Origin: JBOZRQ01 sp050789255
Lineage (GTDB): Bacteria > Bacillota > Sulfobacillia > Symbiobacteriales > Symbiobacteriaceae
Direction of reading: 5' to 3'
Assembly: GCA_050789255.1 (NCBI GenBank)
Contig: JBOZRQ010000050.1
Span: 59,458-123,457 of the forward strand
Length of the DNA: 64,000 bases
The notes under the pieces are model-generated. The model ran no database searches. It was given only the letters and a program-made list of their open reading frames with translations, and was not told the origin of the DNA. Numbering within the stretch: the first letter of the stretch is position 1; each line of letters opens with the position of its first letter. Below are positions 23,453-33,100 of the stretch, in pieces. Both the position numbers and the translations under genes were made by a program.

Positions 23453-24313
23453 CTATCCGCCGTACTCCCCCAGGAAGCCCTTTCCGCTCTTGCGCCCTAA
23501 CCGCCCAGCCCGCACCATCTGCTTCATATACTGCGGGGGAGCGTAGTAGGACTCGCCGAACTCCCGGTGAAAGTAGGCCATGGCGTTGTGGCAGACGTCG
23601 ATACCCGTAAAATCCATCAGGGTGAACGGGCCCATGGGGTGGTTCAGCCCGAGGGTGATCGCCGCATCCACCTCTTCGGGTGTGGCAATGCCCTCCTCCA
23701 CCACCCGGATCGCCTCGGCCATCATAGGCAGCAGGATTCGATTGACGATGAAGCCCGGGCTGTCCTTGCGCACCTCGATCGGGGTCTTGCCCATGCGCCG
23801 GGCGACCTCCATCGCGGTGTCGACAGCTTCCTGGCCCGACTGCAGACCGTGGATCACCTCGACCAGCCGCATGACCTGCGCCGGGTTGAAGAAGTGCATC
23901 CCGACGACGCGCTCGGGGTGCGCTGCCGAGGCTGCGATCTCCGTGATCGACATGGACGAGGTGTTGGTGGCCAGGATGGCCTCGGGACGGCAGGTGCGGC
24001 CCAGTTGGACGAATAATTCCTTCTTGAGGGCCAGATCCTCAAAGATCGCTTCGATGACGAAGTCGGCTTCAGCCATCGCAGCCAGGTCCTCCACCGGGCG
24101 GATTCGCTCCAGCGTGGCAAGCCGCTGGCTGTCGTCCAGCTTGCCCTTGGCCACCGCTTTTTGCATGAGCGAGTCCATGGTCGCCACGGACCGCTGCACG
24201 CTCTTCAGGTCCAGATCTCTTAAGATGACCTGGAAGCCAGCCTGCGCCGCGACGTGAGCGATTCCTGTACCCATGGCGCCGGCCCCGCAGACCCCAATGG
24301 TCCGAATCTCCAT
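23453..24313 (-). CDS. 3-hydroxybutyryl-/3-hydroxyacyl-CoA dehydrogenase
   Basis: A 286-residue NAD-dependent enzyme beginning MEIRTIGVCGAGAMG, with the G-x-G-x-x-G dinucleotide fold at the N-terminus, N-T-S-S, the catalytic G-M-H-F-F-N-P, and D-S-P-G-F-I-V-N-R at the junction to the C-terminal dimerisation domain. It oxidises (S)-3-hydroxyacyl-CoA in beta-oxidation or runs in reverse in butanoate synthesis. The ATG at 24313 gives the family length; the in-frame region upstream is not conserved. The Cys/Cys hydrolase gene follows. Confidence 0.9.
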   Translation of the reverse strand: MEIRTIGVCGAGAMGTGIAHVAAQAGFQVILRDLDLKSVQRSVATMDSLMQKAVAKGKLDDSQRLATLERIRPVEDLAAMAEADFVIEAIFEDLALKKELFVQLGRTCRPEAILATNTSSMSITEIAASAAHPERVVGMHFFNPAQVMRLVEVIHGLQSGQEAVDTAMEVARRMGKTPIEVRKDSPGFIVNRILLPMMAEAIRVVEEGIATPEEVDAAITLGLNHPMGPFTLMDFTGIDVCHNAMAYFHREFGESYYAPPQYMKQMVRAGRLGRKSGKGFLGEYGG

Positions 24314-24466
24314 GCCCTGGTCGCACCCCCGTGTTCTCATTTGTCGACACGTGGTCGGAGGTAGATGGTATTCAGTCCGCCTGGGGATCCTTCCTGCTAA
24401 ATTATCTAAGAAGTGTGTAAAATAAATGCTAGGATTGTTCACCCAGGGAAATTGCCTACCGTCCCC

Positions 24467-24551
24467 GTATGGTACTGCAATGATAGAATCGGCCTAAAGT
24501 TAATACCATACCCAAACAGTGTTCGGTCCGGAAGTTCGACAATTATGGTAT
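24467..24551. repeat. Three TATGGTA-type motifs upstream of the LytTR-ABC gene
   Basis: GTATGGTA (24467-24474), its exact reverse complement TACCATAC (24504-24511), and TATGGTAT (24544-24551) lie 37 and 40 nt apart, ahead of the LytTR-ABC start. They may be regulator binding sites. Confidence 0.4.
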
Positions 24552-24573
24552 GGAAGCACCCCGGAGGTGGCCA

Positions 24574-25536
24574 TTGTTGATTCGATGCGACAAGATCCAG
24601 CTTGCCGGGAAGCTGCAGGAGATCTCCCTGGCCGTCTCCCCCGGTGAGGTGGTGGGGATCGTGGGCAGCCGTGGCTCCGGCAAAACGACCCTGCTGCGCA
24701 TCATGGCCGGGCTGATCCGACCGGACAGCGGCCAGGTGACGCTGGGCGGCACCGCCGGCTTCGCCGGGGAGGCATGGGGCCTCTATGAGCGGCTCACAGC
24801 CCGGGAGAACCTGCTGATGTTCGCGCGCCTGTGGGGCGTCGCGGACCGGCGGGTGGACGATCTCCTCGCCAAGCTTGAACTGACCGCCTGTGCGGGAACC
24901 CGTGCGGCCGGGCTCTCCCCCGGGGAGGCGGCCCGCCTGCGCCTGGCCCGGGCGTTGCTCCAGGACCCGCCGGCCCTGGTCCTGGATGAGCCCTTCGGCG
25001 ATATTGACCGGGAGAGCAGCAGCATCATCGCCTTCGCCATCGGGGAGGAGCGGGACCGCGACAAGGCGATCCTGATCGCCACCTTCGGCCTCCCGCGGGC
25101 GCTTGAGCTCGCTACCCGCCTCTGTTACCTGGAGGCGGGCCGCCTACATGAGCCCGCCCCCCATCCGGCTCTAACCGAGCCGGCCCCCGCAAAGAAGGCG
25201 GCGCCCCGGACTGGCCACATCGCCGCGAGGAAGGGCGACCGCATCCGGCTGTTCCTGCCCGACGAGATCCTGTACGCCTACGCCCAGGACAAGTCGGTCT
25301 TCATCCATACCGACGATGGACCCTGTACGGCCACCTACACCCTGAGCGACCTGGAGGACCGCCTCGCGGACCACGGGTTCTTCCGGTGCCATCGGGGCTT
25401 TTTGGTCAACGTGCGCTACGTTCGGGAGATCGCCGCCTGGACCCGGGACAGCTTCTCGCTGATCCTCAAGGATGGCAAGGAGGTCCCCCTGAGCAAGCAC
25501 CGGGCGCAGGACCTGAAGATTCGCCTCAGCCTGTGA
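24574..25536 (+). CDS. ABC transporter ATPase fused to a LytTR DNA-binding domain
   Basis: About 320 residues. The N-terminal ~210 are an ABC ATPase (G-S-R-G-S-G-K-T-T; L-S-P-G-E in place of LSGGQ; L-V-L-D-E-P-F-G-D). The C-terminal ~100 are a LytTR domain, with Y-A-Y-A-Q-D-K-S-V-F-I-H, F-F-R-C-H-R-G-F-L-V-N and V-P-L-S-K-H-R. The signature is degenerate, so activity may be reduced or regulatory. TTG at 24574 or 24577 is preferred because GGAGGTGG (24563-24570) precedes it; an ATG at 24550 would put that site inside the gene. It is followed by a second ATPase and a permease, so it probably senses or controls that transporter. ABC-LytTR fusions are known but uncommon. Confidence 0.85.
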   Translation: MLIRCDKIQLAGKLQEISLAVSPGEVVGIVGSRGSGKTTLLRIMAGLIRPDSGQVTLGGTAGFAGEAWGLYERLTARENLLMFARLWGVADRRVDDLLAKLELTACAGTRAAGLSPGEAARLRLARALLQDPPALVLDEPFGDIDRESSSIIAFAIGEERDRDKAILIATFGLPRALELATRLCYLEAGRLHEPAPHPALTEPAPAKKAAPRTGHIAARKGDRIRLFLPDEILYAYAQDKSVFIHTDDGPCTATYTLSDLEDRLADHGFFRCHRGFLVNVRYVREIAAWTRDSFSLILKDGKEVPLSKHRAQDLKIRLSL

Positions 25537-25548
25537 GGCGCTGTTGCG

Positions 25549-25579
25549 CCAGTCGTCGCCGGTCATCAGCCAGTCGTCG
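25549..25579 (+). promoter_or_regulatory. Direct repeat with LytTR-site geometry
   Basis: CCAGTCGTCG occurs at 25549-25558 and 25570-25579, a 21-nt period. LytTR regulators typically bind two ~9-bp direct repeats separated by 12-13 bp. The repeat lies between the gene for a LytTR-containing protein and the transporter genes it would control. Confidence 0.5.
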
Positions 25580-25654
25580 GGATGTTCCGCCTGTGGCGCC
25601 CACATTGCGGCGACGCCCCCCCGCCCATGGGAGAATGAGGGCGAGGTGATCGGC

Positions 25655-26365
25655 ATGATCGAACTGATGAACCTGACGAAGCGGTACGGTCCTGTGACGG
25701 CCCTGGACTCGCTGAGCCTGTCGATCCGTGAGGGCGAGACCTTCGGACTGCTGGGTCCCAACGGCGCCGGCAAGACCACCACCCTGCGACTCCTGGCCGG
25801 GCTGACGCAGGCTACCTCCGGCAGCGCCAGGGTGCTGGGCAAGGATCCCTGGGCCTCGCCAGTGGAGGTGCGCCGAGCCCTGGGGGTCCTGCCTGACGGG
25901 GCCGGCATCTACGAGCGGCTGACTGTGCGGCAGAACCTGCGCCTCTTCGCCGGACTCTTCGCCGCTGCACCCGAGCGCATCGAGGAGGTGATGGCGCTGA
26001 CCGGCATCCTTGATCTGAAGGGGCGGCTGGCGGGCAAGCTCTCCAAAGGGCAGCGCCAGCGGCTAGCCCTGGCCCGGGCGATCCTGCACAGCCCAAGCAT
26101 TCTGGTGCTCGATGAGCCCACGGCCGGGCTGGACCCGATCGCTACGGCCCAGTTCCACGACCTCCTGCGCCGGCTGAGCCGGCAGGGGACGACCATCATC
26201 CTCAGCAGCCATGACATGGCCGAGGTCGAGGCCCTGTGCGACCGGGTGGCGGTGCTGAGCAGGGGCCAGCTCATGGGGTGCGACACAGTCGCCAACCTGA
26301 AGGCCGCCTTCGGACCGACCATGGCCGAGGTCTATATTCACCTGGCAGGGAGGGAGCTCGCATGA
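25655..26365 (+). CDS. ABC transporter ATP-binding protein
   Basis: A 236-residue ATPase of the DRA/CcmA-type group: G-P-N-G-A-G-K-T-T Walker A, L-S-K-G-Q-R-Q-R signature, V-L-D-E-P-T-A-G-L-D Walker B, and S-S-H-D-M-A switch His. It energises the ABC-2 permease encoded by the next gene, whose ATG overlaps this gene's stop (ATGA). The ATG at 25655 has GAGGTG 6 nt upstream; in-frame codons further upstream cover the intergenic repeat and are not used. The 118-nt gap before it holds a possible LytTR binding site, so it may have its own promoter. Confidence 0.9.
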   Translation: MIELMNLTKRYGPVTALDSLSLSIREGETFGLLGPNGAGKTTTLRLLAGLTQATSGSARVLGKDPWASPVEVRRALGVLPDGAGIYERLTVRQNLRLFAGLFAAAPERIEEVMALTGILDLKGRLAGKLSKGQRQRLALARAILHSPSILVLDEPTAGLDPIATAQFHDLLRRLSRQGTTIILSSHDMAEVEALCDRVAVLSRGQLMGCDTVANLKAAFGPTMAEVYIHLAGRELA

Positions 26366-27063
26366 CCTTCTGGACGCTGGTGCAGGCCCAGTGGTGGGAC
26401 GTGCGCCGCAACCCGATGATTTTGATGTTCACCGCGACCATCGTGGGAGTCGCCGCCGTGATGTCCTTGATGGCCTCGGCCGAGGCTTTTGAGATGGTGA
26501 GCGGCATGATGCTCGTCATGTCCGTTTACTTCGTCGGGTACAACCTCCCCAGCTTCACGATCGCCGAGGAGAAGGAGAAGCGAACCCTGGAGGCGCTTAT
26601 GCTCACCCCGGTTCGCCCGCTCCAAATCGTGGCCGCCAAGGCCCTGCTGGCCGTCGTTCTCTGCTTGGTCGCGGCGGGGGCGATCCTGCTGATCTTCGGG
26701 AAGGCGCCGGCCAACCCGGGGCTGCTGGTGCTGGCCTACCTGCTTGCGATGTCGTGGGCGATCTCCTTGGGCACCCTGGTGGGACTGGTCATGCCCGACC
26801 TCAAGTCGGTCGGCAACGTGGGCACCCCCTTCCTCCTGATCCTGCTCTTCGCCACCACCCTGCCGTGGAGTCTGTTCCAGCCCACGGTCTGGGCGGTGCA
26901 GACCTGGCTCCCCACCCGCCCGCTGGTCGAGCTGATTCAGGCCGGCTACACCGGCCGGGAGGTGCCCGTTCTGCAGGACGTGGCGGTGATGGCGGCCTAC
27001 ACCGGCCTGCTGCTCTGGATCTGCGCCCGGCGGCTCAAGCAGTTCACCCTCGGCGCCCGGTAA
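26362..27063 (+). CDS. ABC-2 type permease
   Basis: A 233-residue membrane protein with about six hydrophobic segments and the motif E-E-K-E-K-R-T-L-E-A-L-M-L-T-P after the second, characteristic of ABC-2 (NatB/YhaP-like) exporters. It should form the channel for the preceding ATPase. The stop/start overlap ATGA indicates coupled translation. Substrate unknown; related systems export drugs, ions or antimicrobial peptides. Confidence 0.88.
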   Translation: MTFWTLVQAQWWDVRRNPMILMFTATIVGVAAVMSLMASAEAFEMVSGMMLVMSVYFVGYNLPSFTIAEEKEKRTLEALMLTPVRPLQIVAAKALLAVVLCLVAAGAILLIFGKAPANPGLLVLAYLLAMSWAISLGTLVGLVMPDLKSVGNVGTPFLLILLFATTLPWSLFQPTVWAVQTWLPTRPLVELIQAGYTGREVPVLQDVAVMAAYTGLLLWICARRLKQFTLGAR

Positions 27064-27078
27064 TAACCCCATGAGAAG

Positions 27079-27118
27079 AACCCCGCACCGCTCTTGGACA
27101 GCGGTGCGGGGTTCCTTT
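27079..27118. terminator. Terminator between the ABC-2 operon and the SLH/RHS gene
   Basis: A 14-bp stem AACCCCGCACCGCT / AGCGGTGCGGGGTT with a 7-nt loop followed by CCTTTG. It separates the converging permease gene (+) and giant RHS gene (-). Confidence 0.8.
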
Positions 27119-27120
27119 GT

Positions 27121-30100
27121 TTAGTTAGGACCGGACTTGATCTGCATGCAGGCTTCACCGGCGACCTTGGCTTCACAGCCCAGGCCAAACTCGAAGTTCT
27201 CGACCTGCCCGCCTATGTCGCCGTCGGAGTTCGCCTTGAAGCAGAGCGGTCCGCCGCAGAGTTTGCCCTCTGCCTTGAATCCGCACTCGTCGAAGCTGCC
27301 GCCCATGCCGGCGCCAACGGGTCCGGCCTGGCATTTGGCCTCCGCCTTGATCTTGGTGCCGTCCTGGTCCAAGCCGCCGAAGGGATCGACCTCGTAACCC
27401 ATGCCGATGCCAAAGCCGACCTCGGCGCAGAGGGAGAATCCTTCGTCGTCGAAGCAGACCTTGCCGCCACCGCCGAACTTGACGTACGCCGAGCCGCCTA
27501 CGCAGAAGAGGCCGGTCGGGTCATGCAGGCTGATCGGGTTGTTGGCAACGTAGACGTACAGGTTGGTCTGCCCGCCCTGGAAGAGGACCGGGTCCCGGGC
27601 GGTCCAGCGCCCGGCGGCCGGGTCGTAGTCACGGAACCCGAAGCGCACCAGCCCGGTAACCCGGTCGGCCAGCCCGCCGGCGAAACCAATGGGCAGGTCG
27701 AAGGCAGGGTTGCTGTCGGAGAGCAGGTTGCCGAAGCTGTCGTAGGTGAGAACCTTCACAGTCGCACCCGAAGCGTCGGTCACGATGCGGGGGGTACCCA
27801 CCTGGTCGGCGCCCACGTAGTAGTAGGCGCCGTCGCGCCGCATGGCATAGAGGATGCCTGCGTCGTCGTGGAACAGGGTGGTGAGGCCTCCCTGCGGATC
27901 GCGGATCTCGGTCACCTCGAACGGGTTGTTGGGGTTGCCGTACAGGTACTGGTAGGTGGAGCTTCCCTCGGTGCGGCTCACCCGGCGGCCAAGGCCGTCG
28001 TAGCTGTACCGGACGACCTGGCCGCCGGCCATGGTCACCTGGAGCAGCTCGCCGCGGGTGCTGTACTGGAAAGTATCGCCGCCGCGCTTGGCCAGGAAGC
28101 CCGCCACATCGAACTGATAGGCCACGTTGCCAAGGCTGAGCAGGCGGTCCTGGGCGTCGTAGACCGCTGTTTCAGCGGGTGCGCCACCGATGGCTCGGCT
28201 AGTCCGGTTCCCGTTCTTGTCGTACCCGTAACGCTCAGCCAGTTCGCCGTCACGGGTAACGGTGAGCAGCTGGCCGATATCGTCGTATGTGTACGCATAG
28301 GTCGTGGTCGTGCCGGCCACGGTCTCGGTCCGACCGATAATGCGGCCCATTCCGTCATAGGACAGGTTCAGCTCGTAGGCGGCCTGGCCATTGACTGCGT
28401 GGGTCCGGGTGTTCAGGCGGCCGGAGGTGTCGGCGGGGGGATCTACAGGGGCCATGAGCCTGTTCAGGGTGGGCCCCTCCGAGAAGCCAAAACCCACTAC
28501 CGTGTCGAAGAGGTCGTCCGCCGGGTTTCCGTACAGGTCGCGGATCGGGTTCGCTCCGGCTGTGTAGCTGAGCGTGATGTCGTACCAGATCCGGGCCCTG
28601 CTCTCCAGGTTCAGAAGCACGTCCTGTCCGTATACCTCCACCGAGGTCACGGTGACGGTGCGCTCGCTTCCTTCGACGGAGAAGGTCACCGTGAAGTCGG
28701 TTGCGTCGGGTACCGAGGTGCTGTCCAACTCTTCGTCGTAGCTGAGGACGATCTGGTAGTCCCTGGCGGTCGCAGACTCAAGCTGGGGTGCGGCGTTGTC
28801 CAGACCGGTCACATTGGTCACAGCCTGCGCTGCCAGGTTGGCTGCGGCGTTCCCGTACCGATCGCGGACCGGCCTGCTGCCCACCGTGTAGTCGAGGGCG
28901 ACGGTATCGCCGGCGCCCACCGGTGCCACCAGGGTCATGCTTACCTTCGTCTTCAGGACCGTTACGGCCGTCGGGGCGCCCTGCTCGGTGCCGTTGACGG
29001 TTACCGCAAAGTCAGCGGGACTCGGGACCGAACCTTCGTCGAGAGGCTCGCTGTAGCTCAGCTCCAGGAGGCTGCCGTTGACCCGCGACGACACCAATGC
29101 GGGCGCCGTCACGTCAGGCACGGTGGTCACCGTGACCGACGGGCCGTTCTCGGAGGCGTTTCCGGCTGCGTCCCTGGCCACCACTCGGAAGGTGTAGCCC
29201 GTGCCCGGCTCCAGCCCGGTCACCCCATAGGTGAGCGTAGCTGCGTCCAACGTGGTCAAGAGGGTGGTGCCCCTGTACAGATCGTACCGGGTCACCGCCA
29301 CGTTGTCCTGCGCTGCCGACCAGGTCAGGGTCAGGCTGGTCAGGGTTACGTCGGTCGCCGTCAGGCTGCTGCCATCGGGCCAGGTGGGCGCCTGCCGCGG
29401 CAGCCACTGCGTGAAGAAGATGTCGGACGAGTTGTTGGTGTCGGCGGCGGTGAGGTTGGTGGCAAACGAGGCGAATACCACCGTCTCCCCGTCGTCGCTC
29501 ACGTCAAAGCCGTCGTCCTCGGAGGCGTCATCGTCCGCTTGCGCTCCCGTGCCGGACACGTTCACCCGGATCGTCTGCCCGGAACCCGTGTCATGCAGGA
29601 AGTAGTCAGTCAAGCCGTTTGTGTCGTCGGGAACCAGGTTGTCGGCCTCGGACATGAAGAGCACGTACCGGCCGGTGCCGCTGATCCGCCACCGGAGCGC
29701 ATCGGTGTTCGCCGGCGTGCCGCCGGTGGCGACATCGACCCGGCGATTGCTAATGGCGCCCGCCTCATCGTAAATGGAGTCCTCGTCGGTGTCGCGGTCA
29801 TGCAGAATGACGGCGCCGTCCCCTCCGAGGTTGTCGGACCAGGTGTTGAAGATCACGAACCGTCCGTCCCGGCTGACGTCGGGGAAGAACTGGTCGCTCG
29901 TTGCCATGGTGCCGTCGGCATCGGTGCTCACCAGGGTCTCGGTGCCGGTCGGGACGTGGTATGCGTACACCTGATACCTGGGGACCTTGCGAGTGTACAC
30001 CACCCAGTTCCCATCGCCGCTTGTGCGGGCATCGGATGCCCCTGCAACTTGGATGGTCCTGGTCCCTTCGGGCTCATCGTAGATACCGTTGCCGTCGGCG

Positions 30101-33100
30101 TCGCGGTCCAGGATTTCGACGGAGATGCCGTAGTAATTGGCCTTCTCGTAGGCAACGATCCGGCCATTGCCACTGATGGAAGGGTCGCGGGCATCGAACG
30201 ACCCCAGCCGGACGGTCGTGGCCGTCTGCCGGTCGTACGCCCAGAGCCCGATGCTGCCATATCCGCCGCCGGCACCGTAGTTGTACGGGCCAGCGGTGTA
30301 GACTACGTGGCGGCCGTCGTCGCTGATGTCCAGACCGTTGGCGCCGCTGGACTGGCTGAGCTGGGAGCCGTCTTCTGCCACGCTGATCCGCTGGAGGACG
30401 CCTGTGCTCCTGTCGAGCACGTAAATGTCGGCACAGTTGGCGTTCCTGCTGTAGCCACAGAAGTTGTTGGTGTCCTCCGGCGCCAGGGCGGACTCGGAGG
30501 AGAATACGATCAGGTTGCCATCGGCGCTGACCGCCGGATACTCGCTGTTTGCTGTGCCCTCGGCCCCGGCTGAGGAGAGGCTGGCACGCACCAGGGTCGA
30601 CTCCCCGTCAATTCCGCCCCCGACCGGGGTGGTCGCCGTGGCGGACGGGCCGTCGGCGGTGCAGTGCGCACCGGTGTCGCACGCCTCCACCTTCAGGGTG
30701 TAGCTCCTGCCCGGCGCAAACCCCGACAGCTCAACTGCACGCTTGGTGGCGTCCACCGTCAAGCGGTGCGAACCGTCCACGTAAATCCGGTACTCGGCCA
30801 GCTCCAGGTCATCTGTAGCTTCGGTCCAGCCCACGCTCAGCGAGGTGGGCGTAAGGTTGGAAACGGTAAGGCTGGCCCCCGCCGGCCAGGTCGGGGTGAG
30901 GTCCGGGATGGTCCGGACCGTAAGCGTGGGGCCGGTGGTCGACCATTGGCCTTTCTTGTCGCCCGCCTCTACCCGGAAGGTGTACTCAGTGTCGGGGGAG
31001 AGGCCGGTCACCTCGTAGGTGGTGACCAGCGGTTGCCCCAGCGTTGCCAGCAGGGCGGCGCCCTGGTAGACCTGGTAGCCCGTCACCCCCACGTCGTCGG
31101 CAGCGGAAGACCAGGTCAGGGTCAGCCGCTTGTGGGCGACACCGGTGGCTTCAAGCTTGCTGCCCTCGGGCCAGCTGGGCGCCACGTCCACCATGGTGCT
31201 GACGGAGAGCTTGGGGCCATCGGTGCTCCAATTGCCCGCAGCATCTCCGGCCTTCACCTGGAAGTTGTACTCCACGCCGTCGGGCAGCCCGTCGACCGTG
31301 TAGGTGCGGCCATTGGTGACCACCGCCAGGCGTTGGCCGTCCTGGTAGATCTCGTAGCCTGCGACTCGGGTGTCGTCCACAGCGGCGCTCCAGGAGAGTG
31401 TAATGCTGCTTGTGGTCACCCTGGTGGCGGACAGGCTGTTGCCAGCGGGCCAGGTGGGTGCGCCGGAGTCGTTCTTGATCTGATAGTAGCTGTAGTCCAC
31501 GGTCAGGGCGCCGTCGGTGATCTGGCTGGGGCTGCCGTCCGGCCCGTTGCGGGTAATTGTGAACGGACCGTGGCCGATCAACCTGCCGTCCGCATCCCAA
31601 CTGAGAGCCGTCTCAAGACCGCCGTCCAGCGTGATTCCCGCCAGGAAGAACTTGTCGTACCGGTAGGTGTAAGCGCCCTGGGCGGCGCCGGTGTAGGTCA
31701 TGGACTTGACCAGGTCGCCGTCATAGGTGTAGGCGATCTGCTGGGCGCCGCTGCCCGCGGTTGGCGTCCAGGTGAGGACGCTCAGCCGCTCGGACAGGTC
31801 CGAGTACTGGTAGCCCACAGCCGCCTCGGCATAGGTGACAGCCTTGGGGCGCCCGCCCTCGTCGTAGGCGAACTCCTGACGGCGCCCGTCGGGCAGGTCG
31901 TAGCGGGTCCGCACCCGGTCCCGGTTGTAGTACGTGGTGAAGGCAGCGTTGCCGGGAGGGGCATAGGTCGTGTTCAGGCCCACCGAGGTATACCCGAACT
32001 GGTGCACCTCGCCGTTAGGCATGATCATCCGGAGCGGGTTGCCATCGGCGTCGTACTCGAAGCGGACTACCTCGCCGTTGGGCAGCTCGGTCCGGATCAG
32101 TCGGTCGGCGTCGTCGTACGTATACCTGGTAATCCGATCCGCTGAATCCGTGCGGGCAACCAGTCGGTTCTTATCGTCGTACCCGTAGGTCCACGAGGTT
32201 GAACCCTGGGCGAGCCCACGGAGCCGCCCGCGGGAGTCATAGGAGTACAGCACGGGCGCCACGCCGCTGTCCACATCGTGCAGGCGCCGTACCACCCGGC
32301 CCTTGCCGTCGAGGACCACCTGCGAGACCCGGCCCTCCGGGGAGGTGCTGGTCACCGTGGAAGTGGCCGCGTCGTACTTCACGACCCATTCCTCGCCGTT
32401 GGTCACGACGGTCTCCGTCACGGAGATAATGTCGAAGATGTCGGCCGAGTTGGGTGCCATCTCGACCTCCCGCCGGCGCTCCAGTCGGGACTCCATGCCA
32501 TCCGGCGTCGTGAAGGTGACGCTGCTGGGCACGGGCACCAGCATGCCCCAGCGAGGATCAGGCCCCGTTACAAGCGTGGCCACCACCCCGTCGGAGCCGG
32601 TGACGGTCTGGGTTCCGTCGGTATCGATGACGACGCTTCTCGAAGCGCCGGAAGGCTCAATCTGGGTCCGGCGCACCCTGCCGTCTGGGAGGGACTCAAC
32701 CCGGAACTTGGTCTGCTTGCCCTCTGCGGTGGCGAGGATGACCTCAGTGCCGTTCGCAATCTTGTTCTGTTCAAGCGTCTTGAATCCGCCCACCGGATCT
32801 TCGTCGCGCAGCAGGCGCCCGCGCTCGTCGAAGGTGAAGCGCCACAGCCCGCCTCCCGACGACCTGTACGTGTCAAGAACCCCTCCTTCGCGGTACGTCA
32901 ACCTGACAGCCTCGCCGGCAGGGTTGGCCACACTGCTGAGGTATCCGTCCGGGCCGACGGTCAGGCTGGTGCGCTGTCCGCCCGGTGCCACGATGGCCAC
33001 CGGGTCGCCCGCCTGGTTCCGCTCAATCAGGGTGGCGTTGCCGTAGCCATCCTCCACCCTGGACAGAGCGCCGCCCGGCGTATAGTAGAAGGAATATCGC

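Noticed and set aside
27094..30573. Long plus-strand open frame (1159 codons) and similar ones to 36771
   Set aside because: All lie antisense to the SLH/RHS gene and reflect high-GC codon usage; the minus strand shows clear repeats and domains.
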